From positions 110,077,204 to 110,141,203 of the forward strand of contig CM019827.1 of NCBI GenBank assembly GCA_009763385.1: DNA of 64,000 nucleotides. The letters run 5' to 3'. The notes beneath the pieces were generated by a model. It had not been told where the DNA came from, made no database searches, and was given only the letters and a program-made list of their open reading frames with translations. The stretch comes from Coix lacryma-jobi var. lacryma-jobi (taxonomy: Eukaryota > Streptophyta > Magnoliopsida > Poales > Poaceae). Positions 21,804-33,818 of the stretch are shown here, one piece after another (within the stretch, counting starts at the first letter, position 1; every line of letters starts with the position of its first letter). The position numbers and the translations under genes are program-made.

Positions 21804-22595
21804 TGTTGGAACCGGTGGTGACCACCGAGTTCTCGATCTTGGAGCTTGACTTTTTAAAGCCGGCCGGGCTCGTTACGAGCCTGCGCTCCCCCACAGGCCC
21901 AGGTCCACCGGAGCTCCAACATATCAAGGACTGGGCCTAACTTAACCCAAAAGACTAGCCTGATAGGTGAGGACTGACACGCCTTATATGTTGTGCTCCC
22001 CCACCATCGATACACGATGTGGGACTATTGTTGGAACCGGTGGTGACCACCGAGTTCTCGATCTTGGAGCTTGGCTTTAAAGCCGGCCCGGCTCGTTACG
22101 AGCCTGCGCTCCCCACATGGCCCAGGTCCACCGGAGCTGCAACATATCAAGGACTGAGCCTAACTCAACCCAAAAGACTAGCCTGATAGGTGAGGACTGT
22201 CACGCCTTATATGTTGTGCTCCCCCACCATCGATACCCGATGTGGGACTAAACCCCAACAATCTCTCCCTTAGTCACATGTCGGGGTGCCCCCGCCATGT
22301 CATGACGTCCGAGATTTTTTATCGGGTTTAGTTTTTTCTGACCTTGGGCTTTGATACCACTTGTTGGAACCGGTGGTGACCACCGAGTTCTCGATCTTGG
22401 AGCTTGGCTTTTTAAAGCCGGCCCGGCTCGTTACGAGCCTGCGCTCCCCCACAGGCCCAGGTCCACCGGAGCTCCAACATATCAAGGACTGGGCCTAACT
22501 CAACCCAAAAGACTAGCCTAATAGGTGAGGACTGCCACGCCTTATATGTTGTGCTCCCCCACCATCGATACACGATGTGGGACTAAACCCCAACA
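21804..22595 (-). mobile_element. Inverted TRIM cluster: one extra LTR plus one complete TRIM
   Basis: Three LTR copies of the same TRIM family lie in minus orientation: 21804-22028 (missing its last ~10 bases), 22029-22260 and 22362-22595. A 101 bp interior (22261-22361) sits between the last two. Read on the minus strand the interior has primer site TGGTATCAAAGCCC and polypurine tract CTAAGGGAGAGAT. Two LTRs abut directly at 22028/22029, as expected after recombination between tandem copies. I find no matching 5 bp target duplication at the outer ends. Confidence 0.85.
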
Positions 22596-22798
22596 ATGGC
22601 AACTGACCTTTGCGCTAGGAGGCTGACGCAGCTTGCTGCAACTCTCTCCATGGAAACTGCAGGGTTGATAATCCGCAGTTCTCTCACTCTCTACCTCTAT
22701 GTATACGCCTCCTCTCAAGTCTCAATCTGTTATTTGAAGATGTCCTCCTCCAGCTGTTTTTGTTTCAGATGTAGAGGAGATGTTGCAGGGTGGCTCGT

Positions 22799-23177
22799 TA
22801 TATTTCTTGTTATGAAACGGGCAAGCCACGACCTCCTCCCAGCAGGTACACGTCAGCCAAATTAATCTCCTTCGTTGGATCTTTGATCTATGGTTGTCCT
22901 GTCTCCTCCCAATGCTTCAGTGTCAAATATTCACGATGGGAGTGGTGCTCCAAACGGTTATCCGCGGTTCTCTTCTAGTTCAACTAAATAAACTAGATTG
23001 CAAAAATGAGGAGAGAAATTGTCTAGGTAGTGTTTTAAATTGAACTAAAGGAAACCGCGGATGCCCATTTGAAGCACCATCCCCTCTATATCAAATATAT
23101 ACCCTCAACTTCTCTCTTGCTATATGAAACCCTAGATCTATTTACTCTTCTTCTCCATCTTCGTCGTCCCGTGGCGG
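22799..23177 (+). repeat. Promoter-like segment, copy A of a diverged local duplication
   Basis: This matches 24273-24492 over runs such as CAAGCCACGACCTCCTCCCA and TATATACCCTCAACTTCTCTC-type sequence, up to GAAACCCTAGAT and the CCGTGGC start of the GC-rich stretch. The TATATA followed by a pyrimidine-rich leader and AAACCCTA box resembles a plant promoter and 5' UTR. Copy A is interrupted by a MITE. Confidence 0.6.
22931..23090. mobile_element. hAT-type MITE (160 bp)
   Basis: Flanked by an exact 8 bp direct repeat TCAAATAT (22923-22930 and 23091-23098). Imperfect terminal inverted repeats of about 35 bases share GGTGCT-CAAA-GG--ATCCGCGGTT. The duplicated copy at about 24400 gives the empty site (TGTCAGATATATACC), confirming the insertion. 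An 8 bp duplication and no coding capacity point to a non-autonomous hAT element. Confidence 0.75.
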
Positions 23178-23700
23178 CCGCAGGGGGGCAACCCGCACGG
23201 GGTTGCTGCGTCGGCGTGGGGCGAGCAGCGCGGCCCCGGCGGCGCCTCCCTCCCCACCACGGCGCGTGCGAGCGGGGGCTTGGGGTGAGCGGCGCGCCCG
23301 CGGCGGTGGCCATGTCCCCCGGCGCGGCCGACTGGCGCTCTCCTCTCCCTCTCCCTCTTCCCCGTGGTGGCGGCGGTCGAGGGCCGCACGGTGCGGCCGC
23401 GGCTGCAGGGGACGACCGGCGCGGCACCGCCAAGCGCCACTCCTCTTCCTCTTCCCGCGACGGTCGGGTGCGCTCGCTGCAGCGGGGAGCCAGCGGCTTG
23501 GCGTGGGGCCCACGCGCAGCGGCCACCGGCTCGGGCCGATCCCGACGCAGAGGCGCTCAGGGGCAGGCCGAAGCTCGGGCCCTCCTCCCCCACCCCACCC
23601 TTCTGGCCGCTGCCGGTGGCTGTGGGCGCCCTCCTTCCGCGCGGCCTCCTACACACAGCGGCCGCGATACTGGACTCCCTTGATTCGTCTGCTCGCTGGT
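23160..23700. other. GC-rich island of unknown role
   Basis: About 540 bases of very high GC content follow the promoter-like copy A. Long frames are open on both strands, as happens by chance in such sequence. The predicted peptides are proline, arginine and alanine rich and match no family I know. It could be a first exon or leader of a lost gene. Confidence 0.4.
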
Positions 23701-26700
23701 TTGATCTCCCCTCTTCCTGTCTCTCTCCTCCCGTCTATCCTGATATGGCAGATGCATGGCGTACGGTGGATTTCACCGTAGATGTGGTGTTCTCCTTCTT
23801 TTCCATATCAATCGTCACGGTTGTCATGAATTCCTGAAAATTTTGGCTTTGAAAATGAACCTATGTGCACTTCGTCTAGATTTATCTGGTTCAGCTTGAT
23901 TTTGATAGGGGTACCTATTATGACTGACATCTTAGCATATGAGCACTTCAATTATATTTGTTTGGGGATTGTGCGATGCTTAACTCTTCTCGACTGAGGC
24001 AGATGGGATTGTGCGATGATGATCGTATAACTAATCGTGCGATGCTGATTATATAGTAATTTAATTCTTCCATGAATATTGCTATTTTTCCTGGCTTTGT
24101 GTAACATCGAACCATTTCTTTGCTGAGATAATGGAACCGTGCAATGATGCATTGCTTTTTTGGCTCCTGTGCGGAGACAACGACATCCTGCACCGTGCAA
24201 TTCTTTCACAACGCTTGCTATTTGTATCAGTTCTGTGATGATAAATTGACAAAGCCATTATAACATTTTTATTTATTTCTTGTTTCTTGATATTAAACTG
24301 GCAAGCCATGGCCTCCTCCCAGCAGGTACACATCAGCGAAATTAATCTCCTTTATTGGATCTTCGATTTATGGCTCTCATGTCTCCTCTCAATGCTTAAA
24401 TGTCAGATATATACCCTCAACTCCTCTCTTCCTCTCCGAAACCCTAGATTACTTTGCCCTCTCCTTCTCCCTTTCTGTCGTACCGTGGCAGCGGCGGGGG
24501 TATACCTTATCGCTTCTCTTTTGCGCGTGTTGTTTTGTTTGCTTTAGCTGCTGCATTTTGTGAATTCGTTACTGAGCATGAGTACATTCTCAATGATGCC
24601 TCTAATTCATGTAATTTGATAATCGCTATATTGCTGAGCACACCCCACTGCCAATGATGTCTCTGTTTCCACCTGTCTCTCTGTCTTCGCTCTTGTGTAA
24701 GTCTGTTTTTTTCTAGATACACTTCTTTGCAGGTCTGAGAGTTCTAGACTGCTACCCAAATGAAAAGGTACCTTCTATTCCATCCTAAAGTCATGATTGA
24801 CTTAAACTTTTACAAATACACCCTAGGGACCAAAATGGTTCTAATTGTTCTCTTTCTTTTTTTCTTTGTTGTATGACCATCAGTTATAGCCATATATGTT
24901 CTAATTGTCTTGGTTTGCATGCAGGTGATAGCTTAAACTCTTGTTTAGTTGCTATTCTTGCAGTTCAACCAAAGTTTTGAGAGCATGGGCTGCATCCGAA
25001 GGAATACATGTAAAAGTTTTAAACCATAATATTTGCCATATATTTATTTCACCCTTCAAAAAATGTCTGTAAGTAGTCCTGACACTGATGCAATTTACAA
25101 TTCTGAAAACTGACATTAATTTTCCAAAAATTCCTTTTACCATGTGCATCTCATCCTGATATCAGTGGTCCAGCATGCAGGTGCATATCACAAAGGCAGG
25201 CTGGCAATTGCAGCAGGGAGCTGCCCACAGTTTTTAGGGAACTGCCGCTCTCCTTTCCCTTCCCATCCCCCTCCCCTTCCTGAATTTCGTGGAAAAGGTA
25301 GAGTAGCACATTTTGAGAAGCTATCTATACTTCAAATGAAAAAAATATAGACCTACAAGAAAATGTCTTAGTGTTGGTTTTTGTTGCTCACTCTTCATGA
25401 ATCGCCTTGATGGATTGCCATTTTAGCTACTACTTGGCTGTCTTAGCTTTACCATGATAGATAAATGATGGTAGTGGCAAGTATACTTCTACATGCCAGT
25501 TGTCAGGACTTGCAATAAAATGTATACTGCATAAACATGTTGTTTGTCTAAGGATTTCATGTTCACAACCTTCAAGTAGTGTCGGTTATAATGAAGTTTT
25601 AGAAAAAATAGCTCTATAATATTTTCATTTAGGACATGCCATGTTTCTTAATGCATATTTATTACATGATAGTAGTTGTGTACTGTCTGATTCTTCTTAT
25701 TACCTGCTGACGATCCACCAATGGTGCATGGTATTTTCACACCTTGATAGTTTATGGAGAAAAGCATGTGTTGACACAAGGTACAAAATGCACAATTTGA
25801 TGTGAAATTATAGGCCAACCATTCGAGTGGGCAGTTTAGAAGCAGGTAATATCTTTATCACTTTAGTAATATTTCCATGATTGAGTTCCGCTTTAGTAAT
25901 ATTTCCATGAGTGGGCTATAGCATATTTGTAACATGTTTGCCGAAACTATGTATAAATAGGTCATTAATTCAAGTCTCAATTTGAAACTTGCTGGCTCTA
26001 AGGACTATTATGTTATAAATGGCATACTGTTTGGCCTATTTGAATATCTCTGTCGTATCAATTTTCTCTCATAGTATTATGGAAACAACCAATTTGTAAT
26101 TTTGTGTAGGTACAACCTACATCTCTAAATGTGGTGTATGTCTGTAGTGTAGTGCTGGAGCTTGTCATGAGACTTCTTGCCATTATTTGCATGTGTCTAT
26201 GTTATGTCTGATTACTAAGCAAAATCAACAAAGCTCTTTTGTCCTGACTGATTTAGTAGTAGTCCCTCAGTCAACTTAAGTAATTAGGTGTCATATTTTG
26301 TATTCCCAGTTGAACTATTGCCATGCTATTTGAGACAACTTTCATTGCAATTTACATGCCGCTATTAGTATCTGCAGGAAACCCAAAGAGAATGATGCAG
26401 TGGTTTGCCCACATTACTGTTACTGAGGAATCCACACATAAAAAAGAACCTAGGGCACTTTATCAATTTGCATTCGTGAGTCGTGACATGTGCTGCGAAG
26501 AACTTGAGTGCAAAGGCAAGGATGGGTAATCTCGGCCTGTAGGTGGTACCAAAGCCCCACTATTTTCATGACCTTGATGTTTTTCAGATAGTGCAGAATT
26601 TTTTGGAGTATGTCCCAAATTTTTGGTCTTTTCATGAGCTTGGTAATTCTATTAAAAATGGTGTAATAATACAAATTGATACAGAATATTTTGGAGATCA

Positions 26701-27325
26701 TTTTTTATACTTGATGTATGACGACAATTCATCCTATATTCCATCAGTCGCCGCTGAAATGTTGTCTGCTGTCCCAATAAGATCAATATTATCTACACAC
26801 ATTATAGTTTGTATAATGTATTTGTGCTATTCTAAAACTCTCAATGCATATAATGTTGTACCCCGTTTCTGTAGTGAGTTTTTCTCGCCATGTGATTGTC
26901 TTGTGTGCTTTATTATTCGCTACCTTGTCCTATTTATGTTTGGGTATTGACAACGGTGTCTTCTGCATCGTGTTAGTTCATATTGATACATTGTCTAAAC
27001 ATAATGTCAGCTATTATATGAACGTGTCGCTGTGTTGGCTTAACCGTGAATTAGGTGGTAGAAACAATACCTCCTGTGATATCAACTTGTATCAATATTA
27101 TTCCATTTCCCACACAGGCCATGTTATATTTTTTTCTTCGTTAATATTATTCTATTTTCTAGATAAAGCTTTCAACATGACTTGCGCGCATGGGCGCGCG
27201 CAAAACACTACTAGAGCAAGAAGAGGAGAGACGACGGAAGGGAAAGGACCAATACTGTATAATGCAAAATGGAGATGGACGCGGGATTAAACAGAGTAAT
27301 ATAGTTTAGGAATAGCATAAATATA
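23700..27325. other. Non-transposon sequence without a recognisable gene
   Basis: AT-rich sequence with scattered intron-like features. Two short exon-like stretches have acceptor and/or donor signals: 24733-24767 (TTGCAG before, GTACCT after; reads GLRVLDCYPNEK) and about 24961-25013 (reads STKVLRAWAASEGIHVKV). Neither matches a family I recognise and they cannot be joined into a gene. The frame at 26543-26950 has no family resemblance. The promoter-like copy B of the local duplication lies at 24273-24492. Confidence 0.35.
24273..24492 (+). repeat. Promoter-like segment, copy B of the local duplication
   Basis: The partner of 22799-23177 without the MITE: AACTGGCAAGCCATGGCCTC through CAGATATATACCCTCAACTC to GAAACCCTAGATTAC. 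Similarity is clear but with many substitutions, so the duplication is old. Confidence 0.6.
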
Positions 27326-28983
27326 TGTGTTTACACCAGATTTTGGACTGAGAAGTTTGATATTTTGTAAACATAAACGGCTGATTTATTTAAGGAAAAG
27401 GATCGGCCTGGAAATATAAAAAGCTCGTATGAGTCGAAGGTGACCCGGAAGCTTCATGCGGACCAGCACGACAGGCTTCGAAGACGTGTCAGACTCGACC
27501 AAGGAGTTCAAGTTCGAGTCATCTTTTTTTTTTCTTTTTTGTAATCTACTCGTATTAGGGTAGGAGTCAATCGGGTTATAAATAGCTAACAACCCGGATT
27601 TTGTAAAGGATCCCAATCAATCAAACACAACCGGCCCTCGACCAAAACCCTAGGAGTAGGAGTAACGTAGATCTCGACGAGACCTTCAATCAGACAGGGC
27701 TGCATCGGCATCGTCCGACCTCCGGTTTGCTTGTAAGTTTCACCAATGACTTGTGTCATCATGTAATAAGGCTGCATTGACATCGACCAACCTCTTGTTA
27801 AGCTATGGCATGACTAGTTATCGGTCTAAGCTCGTCTTTTGTAAGACTATCTTGACTCTGATCAATCTCTTACTTTAGTCGATCTTGACTAGTTATCGGC
27901 TCTATTGGTTTGGCAAGCTAATAGATTCATCAAGTTATCGATGTTGTTTTATGTTTTAATCTATTTATTTACGTTTTAAACAACATCTTGCCCAATCAAG
28001 GTTGACAAAGTAGCTTGTGCGTAAAGGATGCTTAGTATCGGCTGTTCTGAGGTTTACACACTCATTACAGAGGAAATAGTCGATACAAGCCTCTCATCGA
28101 CTATTTTGTCAATCTTGGTTGTTAGATGTTGTGCGTTCGAGATATTCGATAAAACCATGATCTGATTTAAGAGTAGATAGATTTGATCTGTCATGTCTAT
28201 TACGGCTGTATTTCCGAACCCCACTGATATATATGATAGATTAAGTCTGTTTATTTTATATTAAATTACTGTTTTGTCGGGTAGATCTTGTTCGTGCCTC
28301 ATGGACCCTGAATCGGCTAAAATAGCCGATCCAGTTACGCTTTCTTCATAATATGTTCTTTTAAGTGGTCTGGAATCAACAGATCTACTTTATGCACGAG
28401 ACGTGATCTAGCTTGACCATCATTAAGGCTGCATGGAGACACCCCATTGTTGGTGTTTAAGTTATTTTATCGATCTATTTGTTATTACGGCTACATGGAG
28501 ACACCCCACTGTTAACAAATAGAACTGCTTGTGCATTTAGTTGATACGTTGGTTTCACGTCGCTTGAACGTACATATCGATTTTTATCCGTTAATATCTT
28601 TTAAGCTTATCGGCTGTCTGTTTGTTATAAGCGTTCATCTTACATATGTCATAGCCGTTATGCTTCATATCTTTTTCGTCACTTTACATGCAAATCTCAT
28701 GGGAGTTGACTTTGTAGTCAATATCCTAAAGACAAATGGCTATATCAGAGCCGCATAATTTGGAACTGTCTGGCACCAAACCGGCAGGTTCCACAATTTG
28801 ACAATTTTTTTCTTCTCCTTGTCAATTACAGGTCAAATTGACTGGCACGCCCTAAGTCGATTTTGCTGAGAATCAGCTCCACCGCTTGTTGAAGGTCCAG
28901 GAGGTCAGGACTCGCTCCGTACCCTTCTGAGGACCGTGTGCATGAGTTTGTTGGCGCTGACCGACCGAGATTTTGTGTCAACA
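27326..28983 (+). repeat. E3 5' LTR (1658 bp)
   Basis: Left terminal repeat. It carries a TATA box at 27577-27584 and five copies of ATCGGCT/AGCCGAT. After its end, TTGGCACGCCTGGTGGGACC at about 28989-29010 occupies the primer-site position; I do not assign the tRNA. Confidence 0.9.
27577..27584 (+). promoter_or_regulatory. TATA box of the E3 LTR
   Basis: GGGTTATAAATAGC in the 5' LTR, repeated at 37266-37273 in the 3' LTR. It is in the right orientation to drive gag. Confidence 0.65.
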
Positions 28984-29024
28984 CATTCTTTTGGCACGCC
29001 TGGTGGGACCCAATCGTCTGAATC

Positions 29025-31302
29025 ATGACGTTTGACAACGAAGAAGTACTGCACGTGAAAATGGAGGACCTTCTAGAGGAAACTCAACACTTAATAGACG
29101 AAACTGTTGATCAGTATCGACATTTGTGCTTATTGAGCTTCAGCAAGACCAGGGACAAGAAGATAGTTCAGAAAACTCACCTTCCAAGAGTGGTCTTTGA
29201 TGGTCATGTTGATCCAATGGTCCAGGTCCAACACAATTCTATGCAAGAGATAATCGGCAAGGCAATGTCTGCCACCTTGACAAATCATAATGAGGTTTTT
29301 CTCAACAGCCTCACAAACGCCATTAAAGAAGCTTTCAACATGGGTAGTGACAGAAGGGGTCCAACATATACTGCTGGAAATAGTCAAGGAGCTGGAACTT
29401 CTACTGGACCCCAAATCAATGGTCCAAATGACAACAAAAACTAGATAATGATCAACCCTGGAGGCATGACATTGCAGCCAGTGCAACAGCCGATTATGAG
29501 TAATAACATGTACTCATCGGCTACAAAAATAGCTCCTCAGGCAAGGCGCATCACAAGAGACTTCAATACGCCGCCATATCAAGGGAACGTAAGATCTGGT
29601 GATATCCCTCAGGGATATCATTATGTCTCTGGCTTCTATAGTTTGGATGCTCAAGAAAACCCAGGGTATAATGGCAACACCTTCGGGGGGCAGAACATCG
29701 GCTATCAGAAGCCGGTGAGTCAGATTGACCAGTTGATGAATCGGGTAACTGACCTGGTTCAGAAGCAATTTGTCTTGACGCCAAAATCTACTGTGACTGG
29801 TTACAAAAAGCCGTATCCGGAATGGTTTGATCAGGTCGTTCTTCCTCCAAGATATAGAATTCCTGATTTTACCAAGTTCCCAGGAACTGGTTCAGTGTCA
29901 ACCATGGAACATATAACCCAGTTCCTAGTCCAGATCGGAGAGATCGGTGATGAACAAGCACTCAAAGTCAGAATGTTCCCTCTCTATCTGGCTCGACTTT
30001 CTCGTGGTTTTCATCTCTGCCACCCAATTCCATTCAGAGCTGAGATAACTTGGAAGATAAGTTCCATAAATATTTCGGCTTCGGAGTATTGGAAAAGTGC
30101 TTAGTGGATTTAATCGATACAAGGCAAACTAATAATGAGTCTGGATGCCAATACCTCCAAAGATTCAAAGAGATGAAGAATCAATGCTATTCCTTGACAT
30201 TGCCAGATTCAGAGGTGGTTAGCATTGCAATTAGAGGATTAATACCTGCTATCAGGGAGAGAATCGGTTTTGGTTGTAACAATATGGCCGATTTAGCTAA
30301 AAAGGTGGCAAGTATCGATGCCCATAATCGGTACAATCAGGTCTTTAAACCCAAGAAAGCCTACAATGCAGAGAGTCATGTTTTCCTACAAGATGAAGAC
30401 AATAATTCAGGAGATGAAAGTAATGAAGAAGTGGTTGCTGTAGACTGGGTTTGGAAAAACAATGAATTCATGCCTTGGGCAAAGTTAAAGGTACCGAGAG
30501 GGATGTAAAGTATAGCTTCGATGTCACTAAGGCCGACAAAATATTTGACTAGTTGTTGGAAAAGGGTCAGATCAAGTTAACTGGGAATCATACCATCCCG
30601 TCGGCCGAAGAGCTTAAAAATAAAAGGTACTGCAAATTTCATAACACTGGTACCCATACTACTAATGATTGCCGAGTTTTCAGAGATATGATACAGAGGG
30701 CAACTGTTAAAGGGAGGATTGGCCTAGAAAAGGCCAAAGGCATGGGCATCAATGACCATCCTTTCCCACAAAACATGGTGGCTCCGGCACTTCGAAGTGA
30801 GGCCAAGGTATTAACTTCTGATAAAGCCAGAGCAGCCGGGACAGTTGATCCAAAGAAGCAGCTAACAACCAAAGAATATCAGGAAATAAAAAGAGACAAT
30901 GATCAACATGATCAACCTGAAACTTCAAGGGTTGGTGAAGCAAGAAGGCGCCCAACTGTCAGAATCTTATTAAACAAGTGGCAACGTCAGAAAGAAAGGA
31001 GCCAAATGCAAAAGGAAAGAGATGAACAAGAATATCAAGAGTGGCTCGGAGAAGGAGAGTACAGGAAGTCCCGGGAAGAAGGAAGACGCATCAGAGATGA
31101 AGAGAAGAATCATTGGGACTGTCCCTTCTTCAGACATTGTTGGAATGAGGGCTTAAAGCTTCCTACTCTTCGTAATTGCCCAGAGTGCAGTGATCAGTAC
31201 CGAGAGTATAGGCAGTCAAGAGACAACCGCCAATCTGTATATGAAAGATTAAGGTTTGAAAATATATATCGGCGCATAAAAAATAAAAGTGTTCATAGTT
31301 AG
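29025..31302 (+). pseudogene. gag: E3 gag, broken by stops and frameshifts
   Basis: The ATG at 29025 begins MTFDNEEVLHVKMEDLLEET. The frame is interrupted by TAG at 29442-29444, continues to about 30080, shifts, continues to about 30488, shifts again, meets TAG at 30550-30552 and runs on to TAG at 31300-31302. Conserved pieces include FPGTGSVSTMEHITQFL with QALKVRMFPLYLARLSRG (capsid core), QRFKEMKNQCYSLTLPDSEV, YCKFHNTGTHTTNDCRVFRD and the cysteine-rich CPFFRHCWNEGLKLPTLRNC. These are typical of large Tat-lineage gag proteins, whose zinc-finger region differs from the simple CCHC knuckle. The number of lesions shows the copy no longer makes protein. Confidence 0.82.
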
Positions 31303-31365
31303 CTTGGAGCAAGATTAGCCGATCATGATCATCCATGGCAGGAAGTACAATGGTGCCCTGGTGGC

Positions 31366-32127
31366 TTGACCAGAAGCCAGAAGCGACGAGTTCAGAGGTT
31401 GAGAAACGACGAAGTCCAGAAAAAGAAACCCAAGGTTTGGCAGGTCAAGCAGATAGCCGATAAGGGTGAATCATCGGCTAATATCGCTGCTCTGTTCATG
31501 CTACCTACTGAATTTAGAACCTCTGATCATGAAGAAGAATCTGATAATGAGGAAGACGTTGCTCAGTGGATCTATCAAGCAGAAGATGCTACATTTCAAA
31601 AACCCGAGAAACATTCTCATTTAAAGGCATTGTATTTGAAAGGGTTTGTCGATGGAAGACCTTTGAACAGGATGCTAGTTGATGGGGGGGGGGCAGCAGT
31701 TAACTTGATGCCATATGCCACTTTTAGAAACCTTGGTAAGACTACAAAACACTTGACTAAAACTGATATGAGGTTGAACGATTTTGCTGGCAACGTATCG
31801 GTTACTAAAGGTGTTATATGTGTTGAGTTGACAATTGGCAGCAAGAGTATGCCGACTACTTTTTTTGTAGTCGATGCAAAAGGATCCTATAGTGTGCTTC
31901 TTGGAAGGGATTGGATCCACGCCAATTGTTGCATTCCATCTACCATGCATCAGAATGTGATTCAGTGGATTGGTGACACCGTGGAAGTAGTGCCAGCCGA
32001 TTCAACTGTTAGTATTGCTTATTCAGACCCTGATGTTTGGAACTTTGATAACATGGAGTGCTTTTCTGGAAGAATTCTCGAAGAAGACTTTCTCAAGACA
32101 ACCAACGAGAGTCAACAGCCGATCTAA
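31366..32127 (+). pseudogene. pro: E3 retropepsin-like protease region, end of the sense coding part
   Basis: This continues the gag frame after the stop at 31302. It contains KGFVDGRPLNRMLVDGGGAAVN, hence an active site of the V-D-G-G type that Tat/Athila-like elements use in place of D-T/S-G, then NLMPYATFRNLGK and VVDAKGSYSVLLGRDWIHAN (second conserved block). A run of ten Gs at about 31685-31694 lies in the active-site codons and stays in frame. The frame ends at TAA 32125-32127, where an autonomous element would go on to reverse transcriptase. Nothing of pol follows. Confidence 0.8.
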
Positions 32128-32585
32128 GCAATCGGCTTCAAAAATATTCTAGAGGATTAAATTGCTGGCAAGGATTCGCATCGGCGCCAATGAACTAAGG
32201 CCGGTGTTATGACAGTCAAGATTGATTCTTTTAGAATTAGAACGGAAGATCGATTTGTTTGATTTTATAGCCGATACTAGTGTATCGCCTTTATAACAAA
32301 AATAGCCGATATGTATGTATCGACTTTTGATTTTAATTTATAGCCGATACTAAGGAAGTATCGCCTTTAGAAGATTCATCAAAAGGAAAAGCTTTGGAAA
32401 GCTCAAGCAATGCAATGAAATGTTAGGCAAACGATAGTTAACAGAATTATTTAGCCTGACGATGCAGGGGCAGGCTTGTTGTTCAGATTTGTTCGGCCAC
32501 CAGGCCGGATACACAAAAGGAATATTAAAAACAAACTAATCTAAATGGAGCTTGTTCAGGAGGTCCTCTAGGTGCGACACCTCTG
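32128..32585. other. E3 spacer between the sense and antisense genes
   Basis: No coding sequence. It holds a dense run of AGCCGAT/ATCGGCT motifs (32117, 32131, 32269, 32303, 32342) alternating with GTATCGCCTTT phrases, between the converging ends of the sense and antisense genes. Confidence 0.5.
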
Positions 32586-33423
32586 TCACGGTGAGCCCCA
32601 GGGTTGGAACTCCTCCACCAGCTCCCGGAAATCTTCCCTCGTCCTGGCGCCGACGAAAGAGGGAGAAACTTCCACGGAGATCTCAACGCCGCTGAGTTCA
32701 GCTCCGGCGAGGGTGAAGGTAGCGCTGTGGCAGATGGTGTGAAGGGTCAGCTCCCTGATACGCATCCCGACATCATCCAGGCGCGCCCGCAGATTGTCTC
32801 CCCGTGCGTTCACAAAGTTGGCAATCGCTGTGGCTCGCCCAGGGAGCCATTCAAGTTGCTGTTGGAGTTCTATATTTGGATAAAAGAAACTAAATTTCAG
32901 AAAAAATAGCTAATTCAATTGAATCAAACAATAAATCGGCTAAGTATTTAAGCAAGCAGTTGCCAACAAAGTCACTAGTGCTGTTATACAGGAGGTAATC
33001 AGAGTGACAAGTTGGGAGATTTGGGAAAATACCAGCAACCCTGGCGTCGGACGCCTCTAGGTGCTCGAGAGCACTGTTGAGGCGAGCGCAGAGGACTTCC
33101 CGTTCCTCCACCAGGCGGGCGGTTCGATGGCGCTCCTCCTCTAGGAGGCGTCGGGTGTCGGGGACATTCCGGATGAAGGCCCATGCACCATCGTCCAATG
33201 CCAACTCATACTCCGACGGGGGTTGGCTGGGACCTTGGCCGTCTACCGGGGGAGGAGGACTACGAAAAAGGTTAGGGTTTTTCCTCGAATAAACGAAGAA
33301 TTTCGGAGCATAAAGAAGCGCTGAGGATAAGAATCATTACCTGAGCACACGACGACGGGTTGCCGGAGGACCATCTACAGACTCCAATACCTCCGCAGGG
33401 CGTTTTCCGCGGTTGTCCGCCAT
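32586..33423 (-). CDS. E3 antisense gene A: three-exon coiled-coil protein of unknown function
   Basis: Exons are 33423-33341, 33259-33033 and 32869-32586, joined by introns of 81 and 163 bp. Both have GT and AG ends and matching phase (phase 2, then phase 1). The product, about 197 residues, starts MADNRGKRPAEVLESVDG with a basic patch (TRRRVL), then a proline-rich linker. It continues with a helical segment (RRLLEEERHRTARLVEERE, LNSALEHLEASDARVA), another helical stretch (LQQQLEWLPGRATAIANFV) and a C-terminal region around RELTLHTICHSATFTLAGAE. It has no stop or frameshift across the three exons, unlike the sense genes. I do not recognise a family. It lies antisense within the retrotransposon, downstream of the protease, head to tail with antisense gene B. 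Confidence 0.65.
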
Positions 33424-33818
33424 TGCTACGAACACCGAGTGAGGAAGAAGAGCAGTTGGTGAATGAGAAGAGCAAAGGCCGAAGAGTGAGGCAACGAATG
33501 CGCGATGTATTTGAGAAGTCGGCGTCTGGTATTTATGAGTAAGACTCGAGAAGGTGAAAAGGCGTCGGCTCGGGGGCACCCTCGGATCTAGATCCTAAGG
33601 TGAATCGACTAAATAAGCCGTTTTGATAGTAATCGGCTAAAGATTAGACCATCCTGGTACTAATCGGCTAAAAAATAAATTGTCTGGATAATATCGGCTG
33701 AATAGCTGATAAAGTTACGGAGTACCAAATAAATATTAGAGTATCATGACGATGGTCAACCAAAGAAGAATGTTTACAAAAGAAGGGTTGCAAATCAAGA
33801 AACTGCGGATAAGCAAAG

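Noticed and set aside
23069..23837. Several long frames on both strands
   Set aside because: GC-rich sequence leaves all frames open by chance. One of them starts inside the MITE, and the peptides are low-complexity.
26543..26950. 135-residue frame
   Set aside because: AT-rich, no splice or promoter support, and no recognised domain.
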